Made by a program: the position numbers and the translations under genes. Below are positions 23,327-36,939 of a stretch of 64,000 nt of DNA, one piece after another (positions within the stretch are counted from its first letter, which is position 1; each line of letters starts with the position of its first letter). Source of the stretch: Isoperla grammatica. Its lineage: Eukaryota > Arthropoda > Insecta > Plecoptera > Perlodidae. Below the pieces are notes generated by a model that made no database searches, was not told the DNA's origin, and worked only from the letters and a program-made list of their open reading frames with translations. The stretch covers positions 54,528,638 through 54,592,637 of the forward strand of contig OX246740.1 in the NCBI GenBank assembly GCA_945910005.1. The letters run 5' to 3'.

Positions 23327-26300
23327 TAACTCAATAGTGCTTATTTTGACTTACATGTACAGCTGGATTGATTGAAGATGTACAGTACTCTTGATGTACA
23401 CTAGTGCTTGAGCAGGATTCAAACACAAGCAAGTATTTGATCACAAAAACTCCCTTCACTAGTCTGGTGAAACCACCTGCTGCTTAAACACGGATTAGGC
23501 GATAAACCACAAATAAAACCCAGCTTAATTACCACCATAAAAGCCGCAGTGAGCTTCTTCCCCCGTAACGAACGAAACAGCCATAGATTTAATTATACAA
23601 CTTTCTGTCAATTGAGTCTAATAAAAGTCACTTCTACACCCTAGATATAGTTTTCATGAAAACTATAACCTTTTGTAATGTAGCCTTATTAAGAGACCAA
23701 AAAACTGACAAACTCATCAAGGGCCAGCGCTCAACTGAAGACTGCAAGTCACTCTCGCCTAAAATGACGCAAGTGTTGTCGATTCTTAACGGGTCGATTT
23801 AGTCACTCCAAATATAATATTTATCACGATGATCTAAGCTGCAAGTCGACAATGTACGAGATGTTTTCATAATTATTACGTCAATTTTAACAAATTATCC
23901 ATAAATCATTTAAACTTATGAGACAATTCATCAATATTAAATTGTGAACACAGCGATTTGATTCTTTTAATTTCAATAATGATCGAATAAAAACAGTTTT
24001 TCCGTCTAACATGACGTTATCAGTTTAAAAGATATCAACAATGTCTTTGTTCGAGTTCAAACTTTTATAAACATTTGTGATTTTCTCAAGAAATGTGTTT
24101 TTGGATAGAGAAAAAACATGATTCAACTAAATGTAATTAATGTTACAATTTGACCGTATACGATTCTATACTCGCAACGCACGCTCGTTCCGAGTATCGA
24201 GTACCCAGTAAGCTGAGTACCGAGTAAGCTGAGTACCGAGTAATTTTGGCGCACAACGCCTGTACATACTATCTCATTCGAGTTACAAGTACTCAGAGCT
24301 TAAAGTGGATTGTAATACTACAGAGCAATAACTTGACCGTCGTCACAAAACACAATACCATGACATCCTACTGATAACAAATTGAACAAGTAGGATTGTA
24401 GGGTTGTGTTGGCTCTTTTACAAAACATGTACCCAAGGTGGAGGTTCCTATTGTACCCCAGGCCCAGTCCCAGAAGGAAAATAGATTTCTATATTTCGCT
24501 TAGTTGCATTTTAAACTGAGCGAACCCCCGACAATTCGCTACCCCCAAACAATGTCCGTGATTGGCCAATACGGCAGTAAAGCCAATCTGTAACCAAAGA
24601 GAAAACTCTCCGTTTTTATGGCGGCATATTTTCAGTGGCGATCCTAACGGCGAGGCTCTAATCTGAGTCGGTTGGACATGGAACAGTCGATAAAGAAGTT
24701 TTGGACAGACAAACATCTTCGTTGGCGCCATCATAAAGGTAAATTCTACCAAATTCCTCTCTCGTAAAGGGTGCAGTATCCACCACAGCAGGGATGACAC
24801 CCTGCTAGCCTCTCACGGGGTCTACGTAGCCTCAAGCAGGGCTCAAGCTAGGCCGGCGTGTGCCTCGACTTAACTAGGCCTCCATCCACACACGCAACAA
24901 GAAGCAAGAGGCCATCTGGCCGACATCACTTGAGACCAATTAGGCCTATTAATAAGGCAACAGCCGACCAACCACAGTAATCAATAAGGTTATTAGTATT
25001 ACACACGACAGGGCTACCAATAGGACGGACATTAACGCACAGCACGCTTCATTCATTAACGCAACTATTGCATGGAATTCGGTTGGTCATTGTGGAGTTA
25101 ACAATCATTTCATCTGATGGGTACACGAGTGGAATGCAATCGTTTTCTTTGAGTGCTTTGGAACCAAAGACAATGAGCGTTTTTATTGTTATTATTTGGC
25201 GTTTAACAACGTACTTGACATGTGACAACGGAGGAGATTCGAGGAAAGGAAAAAGTAGGAGGAAAACAGATTTTAAGGGATTCATGGGTGGAAAGGAACC
25301 TCATTTCGTCGCCTCTTGTGATTGGCAGATAATCTACAGAAACACCTGTTGGATAATTTATCATCTTCTTACCGTAATAAGACACTAAACGGGGTTCGCC
25401 TAAAGTTAACCAAGAACTCATTACGTCCTAAGAAAGAGAAAAAAATAAAGCTTAGGTAAATTGCCGCATACAAGTTTGTAAGAAGTTTCTTCGGTCTATT
25501 CGTTTAGTAAAATTATGCAGCACTATAATAGTTGATTGTTCAGATTACCATGAGTGGTACACAAGTAACACAACCCTATAATCATTCCCAATTTATTTCC
25601 CGGAACAACTGGACAAATGCACAAACGCGCGTCCTACTGATTTCGCAGTCGGCTCGTCCACATTCCGATTGGCATTTCACGCGATTGGTCATTCTGTCGA
25701 CGTCCGTCGCGGTTAGAAAGTCAGTCGTACATTGCGCAGGGTTCGACTGTGTGGCGTGTACAGTCAGGGGCGTCCAATTAGGGGCCCAGATGTGTTTGCA
25801 GGTCGTAATAAATATACACAGTGTTGTTTTACTTTGCAGTACCGACATACAGCGGTTCAACAATGCATTTTGATAACAAAATTGAGCAGACAAATTAATT
25901 ACCTCGAAAAATTTTTAGGTTTTAAGGTAAGGTAAGGTCAAAGATTTGTAATGATGGGGGGCTTAATATTATCATGATCGAGAGATATTCTAAAAAAGGA
26001 TTACAATTATAATATTAGGTTTGGATAAAATAATACCGTTTGAGATATAATTGAAGTTGTATAATTTTATCGAAACACGATCAACTTTGCATCGTTTTCT
26101 TGGGGAATATCTTGATCTTGATAATATCTAACTCTGTCTAATTGCAAAATTTTGACATTATGAATGTCATTTTAAGCATACACATAAAAAATCAAAATAT
26201 TAAACGTTTTTCTTCAAAATTGTCGGAAGATAATCATTTATTGTTTTTGTAATCGAGTTGTGAGTAGACATGAATTTATTCGTGTAAACAAAGATATTCT

Positions 26301-29300
26301 CGTAACGATCGCATATCTTCCAAACACAACAAAACACGAACACAGGTTTGAACATAATCTTTGCTCTTTAATAACATTTAGCCACAATGTTTTCCCGCTT
26401 AGAGACAAACAATCTGTGACTAATATATAACCTGTGGTCAAGAAGAGAATTCCCCGTTATCTGTCTCTACCGACGTTTCGGTCTGCCTGCGGTCCGGGGA
26501 CGAACCGTCGGTCATCGTCACAGGAAACGGAAGGGGTGAGTGATCTGATCGACGTGTTTGAACCTCTTTCCGCCAATCTCGATTTAGACAGAGGACATTA
26601 ACTTTACACAAACAAATCGGTTTAAAATTAAAAGCACTCTTTTACGAACGAGAGGGCGAGGTTCGTGAAATAGCCGCGAGAGGCGCGGCGGATGCCACAT
26701 GTGTGTCTCTTCGGGGGGGGGGGGAGAGAGGGGGGGGGGGCAGAACGCGGATGTGGAGGCGACAAAGAGAAGTGTAATTAATATTTAAATAAATTATGCG
26801 CCAGCGACCTCTGTACTGTACATAACGAAAACAATGTTTTTCTTTGTCGGTGCAATGATCAATGATGAGGGTAATTATACACTGGGATGGTCTCTTAAGG
26901 GGAGTCGGCACAGTTTGGGCGACATTAATGTTCTAATGTGTGTTAGTACTTGCAGATGTTGTTGGCAACGAACCTACGACCTCTTGTTATTGATTATTAT
27001 CGAACATGGAACAACTCTAGATTTCAAGAATAATGTTTGACTAATTATTATGGGTACATATTGGTCGAATGTTTAAAATTTGAAATAATTAGGTCAGGAA
27101 ACGCACCCAGAAATTATGGCTTCCTTTCTGAGCAAAAATAATAATTGATATGAGATCGTGTAATGTCGACCAAGCCTCTATAATTGAGAAGTTACATTTT
27201 TGTAAAGTTGATAGATGTTTAGATAGAAGTTATAGGTAAATTTCAAAATTGCAACATTGTTGCCTCCAAAGCTATGTTTTAAAGTGAAACAAATTAAAAA
27301 CAATATAAAATCAACGACTGCTACGAATCCACGATTCAAGATTTTAAATGTAACAATCTCCTAAGTCGAAGATTGTGGCAACTATGATAGAATTATTGAA
27401 ATTCTAATCGAAAAAATTCGTTGCAGAGTTAATAATATATATATATTCCAGTTGATATCCAAGTGCACAAATGAAATAAAAATATGAAAGTAAATGTAGC
27501 TTAACTCTAAATGATCTTCACAGCTGTGGTAAAACAAGCAGCTTACATCGAGGACGGCGCCTTTGATGTACTCTACACATTACAGCTCTGTGCAGAGTTA
27601 GCGAGACGTCGTAAATAAGGTGAACGCCAACGAACACTAACAGCAGCGGCTTCCTACTTCACACAACTAGTCATGCTCACTAACACTCCTTGATCTCCGT
27701 TCACAATATTATCAATCTTGTTAACTTGAGCGCGTGTAATACAGTAAACTCTAGCAATGAAGGATTCCGTGGTTATAGAGAGTTAGTTAAAAAAAGGGGG
27801 GGGGGGGGGTCTTAAACGGTGTCACTTGAGTCCAGTAGCGTGAGTTCTAAAGCCCCCCTTCCCAAAAGAATGACCTAATATTGTCACGTTATGATAGTGT
27901 TGGTACTAACAACAACATAATGCAATATAACAATTTACCATGCTTCTACGAAGATAATGTTGAAAATGTTTATGTTTTCACCCCTTATTCCGGACGCTTT
28001 TTTTTTTAAATGTGAAACTATAAGTATCAATTCACAACCATCGTGTTAATACCCCTCAAGGATGGACTCATGTTTGCAATAAAACATTTAATTTACTATT
28101 TGTATTATCGTAATTCTAAACCAATGCTTAGATATGACTCGAGTTGAGTTGAGTTGAGTTTCGAAAAGTATTTAAAGATATGTAACCATTTAACGAATAA
28201 TAACACGTTTCGAATGAAGGCGATAACAATTAGCATAGACATAATAACTAACGTTGCTGTCGAGTCAATAGAACAGTCAATATAACAGTCAATATAACAC
28301 TATCATGGATCATTTCAAAGCATCCATAGTCATAGAAGACCGTGCAATAATTATCCCAATATAAATGAAATGATGTTCCAATGCAATTGCATAGAGTATT
28401 GTAAACGACGGAATACCATGTATTATTTCAAAGCAACCAAGTTATAGCAAGTTTCTCACACACGATGGTATACTAAATACTGCATAACCGAATGAATATG
28501 ACGATGTATAGGTTTTCCAAGCATCCGTATGCCACTTACACATAAAATTCAAGAGAATTTGATATAGCAGCTCTGCAAATCAACCATAAGATCATACAAC
28601 AATACGATCATACAAACTCAATTTTTTCACCTGCTTTGCAAAGTACACAAACCAACTAATTAATACCAACTAGTCAATATATTACAGTTAAAAGTAAGTA
28701 CCTATATTAACATTAAATTAAGTTAAAAGTAAGGATAAAGTGGAAGCGCTACAACATGAGTTTAATTAACATACTTATAAACTGTGCACAACAATGTATT
28801 GAACTGGTGAACAAGCCATAAGTTATCAACAAAATAAGATGGAAACCTTAAGAAATACAGTGGTATAACACTCCAGTCATTGATACATGGCACGTTTCAA
28901 ACCCGAAGCAGCAAGATCTTATTTGCGTTTAGAACCACGAATGCCACGGCAGCAAATTCTTGATATGTTTCTTGCAACACACAGATCAACTTACATCCGA
29001 GTGCAAAATTAAATAACCCATTCGTAAAATAAAATATTCTGTGCGTAGACACAACGGCTGCCCACAGTTATATGTTTCAAACCAGAGAGTTGAAGACCAC
29101 CAAAGTTAAACACGGAAGATGTCGCTAGACCAGAGAACATAATTTATTGTTTATTTAGTTACGGGACAAGAATACATTATCTTTGAAGCGAGCGATCCAA
29201 GATGCGTAAATAAAAATATCTAATTGCAAAGGAAGATGTGTTATTAAGATTGACCTTCGAACTTATTTGTCCAGCTTGCGGGTATCTCAATAATATGCTT

Positions 29301-32100
29301 TTGATGTCGTCCACACTGGCACATTAAAAACTCAAATATTTACATTGGAATAAAGAATTGCTTACACGAAAGTCAGCTTCAATACGAGACGCTGAAAGGT
29401 ATTTTCACATTAGATGCACGGGCACGTGCACTAATAGTAAACACATACTGATAAAAGAAGAAGAAGACATGCTTCATTACAGAACCATCGGGGTGTAATC
29501 AAGTGTGATTAAGTGGGGCATGCAGCTGCAACATGCACAAGCCGCGGGGAATCGAATCTCAAAATGCAATTATTTTTTAAGATTGTAGAGTGGGGGGGGG
29601 GGGGGGTACTGCCCGTTGGTATAGAAAAGAAATTCAAATAATTTCAACAGTCCATTTTATTGGTTGGACCACCCACGGAGTTAATCTTATAAACAATGCA
29701 ATATTAACTACATCGAAAATTATAACATTCATGTTTCTTAATCGCCGAAAATTAAAAACAATTTATTCCATTTATTGAAAATGTTATAATCGCAGTAAGA
29801 ACCAGTTTAAAACAAATTTGCAACAGTTAAATTGTCAAGGATATAATTTATCCACGATTGCAAAACAATTTGCAAAAATCTAGTAACAAAAAATGATTGT
29901 TAACACAATAATTATCGTAATTCATAATTTAATTAAATTGTTTTCTTATAACAATAATTAAAACTGAACCGTGTACTCGCACTAAAATTAAAAAATAACA
30001 CACACAATTTGTTAATTAATTTTTGAAAAATAAATTTACAAACCAAAAAAAATAATTCGCACATGTACCCACACGCAGACCGTAACCGGTATTATTGTTA
30101 TCAGTGTTCAGCTCACCTTATCATCTGCCACCACCTGTAACACAGTCGCGACGTGTCTCACTCTAAGGTCCGCGTTCCTATGGTATTCCTCCGCCAGCGC
30201 TCCCCCTACACCCCTACAATCATCACAATGACAACAATAGCACGCAACAATGCTCATCTCCTCTCTTCTACTCCTATCCTTGCTGCTTCGCTCGCTCCCC
30301 AGCCAACACTGAGCATTCCCTGCCACGATCGCCACACTCGCACATACACACAACTATAAATACAATATGATGTCACAACCGAGCGATCTCATTGGCGCGT
30401 CATTACGTAATGCTCGCAGCTCATTGGTTCGTCGAGGTAAACTTGATTGTTAACACAAACCGCCCGCTATTCGCTTTACGATGCCAGCTGCTTGGCGCGA
30501 ATGCGTTCGTATAGATCGCAGATAGCAAAGTGGGCTCGTACTTCGAGGCCCTACTGCAGTATTCTTCTTGGTCCAGTGGCGTGGTCGAGATTAGGAGGGG
30601 GGACGTGGGATCGAAGGCTGGTAGGGGGCTCTAATCGTTGTAATATACCATGTCTGTATACTATAGGCAGCGGTGGGCCGGGCAATATGGGCGAGCATCC
30701 ATTAGGCTTCTCATCTATATTCTATACATATTACAAACACTATGGGAGTTGCAAGAAATGCGAAACCAATGTTTGTGTTGCTATTATTCTTTTGATGAAT
30801 TAACATTTCTCCGATCTACTCATTTTATTATATTATACGTTATGTTGTGTTACTACATCAAAATTATGTCATTCAGTTAAACTTATACCTAGTCTTATGA
30901 CTTCTAACTAAATATTTTGGGCGTCAGCTGACTGACTTCATGACAAAGCTTCTGATTTGTGGTTGTCATACTGAAAACAAGTCAGCGAAAGTAACTTAAT
31001 ATTAAGTTGAGGTTAAATTACAAAAATGTGTTGGCATAATTAAGCGTCTGATAGTGTCCGTATTTTTTATTTTTATTTTTAAGGCTAGTTTTTAATTTGT
31101 ATCCCAAGTCAAAATGATAATGGAATGAGGCAACTATGTTTAAGTTCTTAACCTTTGTGGATGCCTCAACTACGCTCAATTTTATTTAGGATTAATACCT
31201 AACCAACAAAATACGGAAAGTGTATTTTGTTTTAAAATTAAATAAATACAAACATTTCCTAGATCAATGTTGTAACTTGTATCGTCTTTAAACTCGTTCA
31301 CTCAACTTCTTCCTTCTCTTTCTACAAGAAGAACTTATACCATAAATAATAGTAATAATTTTGTTAACGGATGCTGGACTGTAATGCGGAGTTGCGGACT
31401 AATACGGCTCAACAGTTATTGCTACGTATAGATTTTATAATTATAATGAAACCCGAACCCTTTCAACTTAGAAGATATCCGCAAAAGCTAGCCCGAACTT
31501 ATAATCGCAATTACAGCTGAACACTATCATTATCTCAATCGTAAGTATACAGGAAAAACACAAAATATATATTAGAGAATGATGAAAAGTTATATTTAAA
31601 CATAATGATGATAATGACGATTATTATTGCTGATTTTTTTAGTGCACGAAACAATCGAAAGTTAACTAAAATATATTTTCCTAGAAAAGAATATATTTTT
31701 TTTACTTTTTAGATGCTGTTTACTAAAGATTTAGCACAAATTGAAATGTAACGAAATTGTGAGTCTAGTATAAAATGAACCTTCGAAGCGTTCTCTCAAC
31801 TTCTCAAGACGCGATACGTCATTGATAAGAACGAGACTTACATAATTATTGCTGACGTGATAAGAAAACTGCAAGCTAAAGAAATTAAACACTTCTCCTC
31901 TTTGAGATGTCGAGTAAACAATAATGCAAACATGTTCATTCATAATATTCTATCTATGCGCGAAATTTATTTAATTCAATTCTAATTTATAAATACATAC
32001 AATACATGTCCGTGTATTTATTGTCTACTCTAGCTGAGCTTGCTCTAAGCGAGATGTGGTAATGCCAATTCAAGATGTCAGAGCATCCAGGCACATAATA
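23327..32100. other. Long stretch without a recognised gene
   Basis: Seen by eye: a 16-bp repeat at 24200-24247 (AGTACCGAGTAAGCTG type), G-runs at 26713-26740, 27796-27809 and 29592-29606, and the bZIP/CCAAT patch at 30390-30427. Open frames of about 100-118 codons at 24489-24800, 25532-25873 and 30447-30803 have no recognisable domain, and overlapping frames are of similar length, so they are treated as chance. Confidence 0.4.
30390..30427. promoter_or_regulatory. ATTACGTAAT palindrome between two CCAAT boxes
   Basis: CATTACGTAATG (30401-30412) is a perfect 12-base palindrome of the PAR-bZIP type. It is flanked by CATTGG (inverted CCAAT) at 30390 and 30422 in a CpG-richer patch. It may be a promoter, but no gene was recognised beside it. 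Confidence 0.3.
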
Positions 32101-32116
32101 CATGTTACACAAATAT

Positions 32117-32180
32117 CCCCCACTGAAAATCAGTTCCTGTATCCCGACAAGTAAATAATATACAAATATATTTATTTAAC
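32117..32180 (+). repeat. SINE tail fragment
   Basis: CCCCCACTGAAAATCAG is followed by an AT-rich TATTTATTTA end, as in the SINE at 44530 and the inverse of 57269-57682. Confidence 0.55.
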
Positions 32181-32637
32181 CATTTTTTTTATTTTTTTTA
32201 GAGACAACTTACGTGAGATAACATTACGTGAGTACGACTTTCATATCAAACGATTAAGTGAAGTTTGGAATTTTGCGCGACCCTATTCCTGCAGCCACAT
32301 TGAATTAGGTGCACCACACTATCGAACGATTACTGCACCAATTGTACCAGATATTGTTTAATAGATCATTGCACAAGTAGGAAACATTGGCATTCGAAGG
32401 TTGAAAACAAAACTAAAATGATTATAATAATTTCAGTATTTTTTCTAACCTTTTCTTCAATCATGTATACACGTCTTCGACAGCAATGGTTAGAGTGCCC
32501 AAGCCGCAAGAACAGCTATGCTAAGCTTTTACGCATCTGCTGGGCTGCCAGTCGTAGTGACATATTGACTACTATTACTATAGTGACACACATACTATCC
32601 CACGTTCAAGGCTTCTGAATTCACTCTGGATAGCTGA

Positions 32638-32745
32638 CATACAGACAACCAGGCAGACAGACAGATATACAGAGAGGACAGACAGACAGACAGATAGACA
32701 GACAGCTAGGGCTGAGACAGATAGATATACAGACAAGCAGGCAGG

Positions 32746-32776
<31 letters not shown>

Positions 32777-32940
32777 CCAGGCAGACAGACGGATAGAGGA
32801 GACAGACAGACAGACAGCTAGGGCTGAGACAGATAGACATACAGACAAGCAGGCAGACAGACAGATAGATAGATAGAGGAGACAGAGAGAAAGACAGACA
32901 GATAGACAGAGGACAGACAGATAGATTGATTGGTAGATAG
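32638..32940. repeat. GACA/GATA microsatellite
   Basis: CAGACAGACAGATA-type tetranucleotide repeats span about 300 bases. A longer unit including GCTAGGGCTGAGACAGATAG occurs twice (about 32704 and 32817). The minus-strand frame rich in SVCLSVCL is a translation of the repeat, not a gene. Confidence 0.92.
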
Positions 32941-33153
32941 TGGTATATTTATTTTTCAGGTGTGTTGGACCTTACCCTGCGTCCAATCTTAGATTTAATA
33001 AACAAACTATAACATAAATTATAATTGCAATATACATAATAATTACGTATAGATAATTATGTGCATTACAATTATTGCAAAGATAAAATCACTAAAATTA
33101 GTTGTAGAATAAAATACAGCAATGTATTACCCCACTAATTTGTAGGTAGACAG

Positions 33154-33185
33154 GAGACACATAAAGTCCCCACTTTATGTGTCTC
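33154..33185. repeat. Perfect 14-bp-stem hairpin
   Basis: GAGACACATAAAGT, loop CCCC, then its exact inverse. It is followed by another CTCACTTTATGGAGAC. No terminator or RNA role can be shown. Confidence 0.6.
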
Positions 33186-33237
33186 ACTTTATGGAGACAG
33201 ACAGGGAGAAGGATAAAGACCGATAAGCAGGCAGGCT

Positions 33238-33690
33238 TCTAGATAGACAGACAGATAAACAGGAAGACATAAAGAATAGACAGAGGCAAGCTGCCTTCCA
33301 ATCAAGGTGTAAACCTCGTTCTCTTAGATCACCTACTTATTTCACCTATTAATGTTATTGCCATAAGGAAGACTCAACACTTAACACACGAGCTTATAGA
33401 TAGACAGACAGATAGACAGGAAGACATAAAGAATAGACAGAGGCAAGCTGCCTTCCGATCAAGGTGTAAACCTCGTTCTCTTAGATCACCTACTTATTTC
33501 GCCTATCAATGTTATTGCCATAAGGAAGACTCAACACTCAACACACGAGGTTATAGATAGACAGACAGATAGACAGGAAGACATAAAGAATAGACAGAGG
33601 CAAGCTGCCTTCCGATCAAGGTGTAAACCTCGTTCTCTTAGATCACCTATTTCATGAGGAAGACTCAACACTCAACACACGAGTCGGCCT
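33238..33690. repeat. 157-bp unit, three tandem copies
   Basis: AGACATAAAGAATAGACAG begins at 33265, 33422 and 33579, exactly 157 apart. Each copy carries GGCAAGCTGCCTTCC, AGGTGTAAACCTCGTTC and a closing CACACGAG. Copy 3 has lost about 30 internal bases. The array grew out of the neighbouring GACA repeat. Confidence 0.92.
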
Positions 33691-35097
33691 GTTACTGTTA
33701 CAACTAATAAACGCGATGGTTGTCCGCCCACATATAACAAGTTACTCCCGGCCTGGGTCGCTTACTCGTTATCATAGATGGACTAGCCCGGGCCGTTCAC
33801 AAAGCCGCAATTAGAAGATCATCATTTGGGTCCACCCACGGGCGCAGTTCACTTTGTTATCACAATGATTGCATTTAGCCACGTCTCTATTACATGTCCA
33901 GTGGTGAAGGTAGCGGGTACAGGGCTTACCCGGGTACCCGGGCCCCCCTGCAGGATACGTTGTCGAAACAAAATACGACATTTGGATAAAACAATTGAAA
34001 AGCAGCCTTTGATTTCCACTGAGGTAGGGATCGACTATGAATACGGACCTAAGTTTAAGTGTATTTTTCATTTTGCACGACGACGGGAAATGTTTTTAAA
34101 AATATTTTGGAAAACTTCCCTATTAAGTGTTAATAAATTATAACAGATCTAATGATTCAAAGATTTATTTAACATGTTAACTATTTTTGAACACTTATTT
34201 TTTCTTTTTCAAACAGCTGATGGATCGCAGACCCACATACACAAGTCTACGTTGAAGGATGAGCGATGGTATGTTCATGATGCAAAAAATCACCAGCTTT
34301 GAAAGTGACTAAAATGCTGCATCTTAATCTGCAGTAAAAACAAAACAAACGAAAATACATATCTATTACTGTCGCGTATATATTAATTTACTCGCACGAT
34401 CGATGTGTGGGTAACTTTGATCAGTACAAGTCAAGGTTCTAATTAGTTTTACAATTATCTTGATTAATGCGTTGCATGCGCTTGTCCAACAATTAATTAT
34501 GAAACACAGTTTGGTTGGTAATAAGTAATGGCTGACTTCGTGGCGTGATTTTTTTTTTGCCGAACAGATTCCAATCTCTCGTGGATCACGTCTGTCAAAC
34601 GGTCAAGGAAGTATTTTCTATTCTCGGCAGATGGAGCCCGGGTCGATATTTGCGAGTTACGACGTGTCAATCAACGACTCGTCAACGACCCGTCAACGAC
34701 TTCAAGGATTCGTTCGAACAACATGATGAGCATTGTTTGTGTTTGACAAAACATTGATTACATCGTGTTTGTTTTTGAATAGTTGTTTGCAACGAAATTA
34801 ATTAAATTGCAGTTATAGGCTACAAAGATGAATGAAATCGTCATAAATTTTACTTCGCCAATAATATTGTGTACATATTAATTTATGTTTTATACATCAC
34901 GCTTTTTATACCTGCAATTTTCCCAAATTAAAAATCAAGGATTCTTACACAGATGCATAACTTTGTTTTAAACACAATTATTGGCATTGACTTAAGTTTT
35001 GGTCTTGGAATTGAATAAATTGATCCAATTCATTTTCTTGCCATCAGAATCCATCTCACTCAGCTAGGCTCTGCCATCGACTTTGCATCTTTCATTG

Positions 35098-35161
<64 letters not shown>

Positions 35162-36800
35162 CAGCTAGACATGACTGGAGGCGACTTCTTCGCAATGCGA
35201 AAAAACCTCGCCTACGAGAAATCACCACCAAGGTTTTGTTATTGTAAGAATTTAAATAACAAATACGAGGAACAAAAGTGAACAAGTCACTTTGTGTTAA
35301 ATAAAGTCAAAGACTACACAGTACAATAATTGTGTTGCTTTAGTCATTTGTTAGCGAAGACGACCAAACAAACGTTGTACCTTTCATTTCTAGTTGGTTT
35401 TCAACCGCCCCAGCCCGATTCGTGATTTCTAATTGACGGTTTAAAAATAGCCGATTCGTAACTCCGTAACGAAGACAAGTTAAGTCAGTCTTATTGGAAA
35501 ATAGTAGAACAAAACTCCGACCAGCCAGACACATTAATATCAACCACCTGATTGGCTCGTCACGAGAAAATAAAATATAAATGTAACACATTACAAAGTG
35601 ATTGGGTCTTTAAAACAAATTACACAGTCTTGGTTGTTGCGCAGAAGGATGTGCGCAAAAACTGGTTGCTCGAGCAGCGAAGATGTTGATTGACATTGAA
35701 TGTCGGCGAGTGTGATTGACAGCAGGTTGGGTGTGACGTCATGAGGGGTACTTGCACCGCTGATAAGATGCGGCGACAAGACTCACTTGCAAGGCGGTGG
35801 AATTGTGAATGACAAGATGTTATCTTCGCTGACATAGATCGTGGCAGCAAGCAAGGGGAAGGGGGGGGGGTATTCATAGTATGTAATTATGTACACTGTC
35901 TAGACTCTGTACCAATCGCTGGCACACTGATCTTTATCCCTTTCATCATCCAAAGTTAACAGTTTGTAAAGCCAGAATTTGTATTTTCAGTTTTCTCGTC
36001 ATTTTGAGATTGTCTACAAAATATTATTTTGTTCATTTGATAAAAAATCAAATACGTTTTTAAATACCAGTTTTCTCTCATTGTTTATATACCTATTTCA
36101 TTTTCCAGTTTTCATCCGCTTTTAGTGCACCCAAATATAAAGGTTATTTACTACACTTCTATACTACACTTATTTTCTACTATTGCGGAACTCTAGTCTA
36201 TTCCACTACATAGTATCTGACTGTTTTGGCAGGGGAGATACACTGTGGATACAAGTTAGCCCATTACTTATAAAACTTGGACGATAAAATTAATTTGAAG
36301 TTGAGCCAAGTTTTAAATATAGATTGATAGATTTCTGTGAGACGAGCCACGAAGCCATCGATCATTTTGATGCGTGAATCTGAAATGTTATACAAATCTA
36401 AAAAAATATACATATTTATCGAAAACATAACTGACAGTGCATCAATAATTGTATAAATAAACTACTATCTAATTTTTAATACAGTCCGGTTCAGAATTTG
36501 AGGACCGGATGCATCAACTATAACTTGTGTGTGTAACTTTGGGATCTTGTTTTCATATTCAAAACTTGCTAAAATTCTGCCCCATCTCCTGAATATTTTT
36601 CTAAATCATTTATCTCATTTCACGTAACAATATATACTGAGTAAATAACGGCATAATGAGGAGTACAATAATGAGTGACTATGCTCAAAAAAACATAGCC
36701 AGTTAGTGGTGTTATGCTGTCTATTAATGCTCGAAATATCACTGACATAAGTAGCCACTATACGAACTGCTAATTCATGTGAAATATAGATGAGGACGAC
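33691..36800. other. No gene recognised apart from a TGTC repeat
   Basis: Short CGTCAACGAC repeats lie near 34665-34700 and a G10 run at 35861-35870. The 105-codon frame at 33826-34143 is not recognisable. Confidence 0.4.
35097..35161. repeat. (TGTC)n microsatellite
   Basis: About sixteen uninterrupted copies of CTGT. Confidence 0.97.
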
Positions 36801-36811
36801 GAACAATGCGG

Positions 36812-36852
36812 CTGACGCGGGATTCGAACCCACGCCCCCGGGTTCGAACCCC
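36812..36852 (-). mobile_element. tRNA-like SINE fragment next to a hairpin
   Basis: On the minus strand GGCGTGGGTTCGAATCCCGC is a T-arm with B box GGTTCGAATCC, as in the SINE at 1826-1893. A second TTCGAACCC-like string sits just beside it at 36842. The hairpin at 36855 starts within three bases. Confidence 0.55.
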
Positions 36853-36854
36853 GT

Positions 36855-36938
36855 GTGGCGCCATGAGGATCACACTTGTGTGGGGTGGACCAACGCCCCC
36901 TGGTCCACCCCACACAAGTGTGATCCTCGTGGCGCCAC
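36855..36938. ncRNA. 84-base near-perfect hairpin
   Basis: A 38-base arm (36855-36892, starting GTGGCGCCATGAGGATCACA) and its inverse (36901-36938) are separated by an 8-base loop ACGCCCCC. The only mismatch is one T/C difference, which would still pair as G-U in a plus-strand RNA. The length fits an miRNA-like or siRNA hairpin precursor, or a small palindromic element. Transcription cannot be judged from sequence. Confidence 0.5.
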
Positions 36939-36939
36939 G

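Noticed and set aside
32621..32848. Minus-strand SVCLSVCL-rich frame
   Set aside because: Translation of the GACA repeat.
34038..34054. 17-base string TGAATACGGACCTAAGT shared with 45122-45138
   Set aside because: Flanks do not match, so no repeat boundaries can be drawn; may be a tiny repeat remnant or chance.
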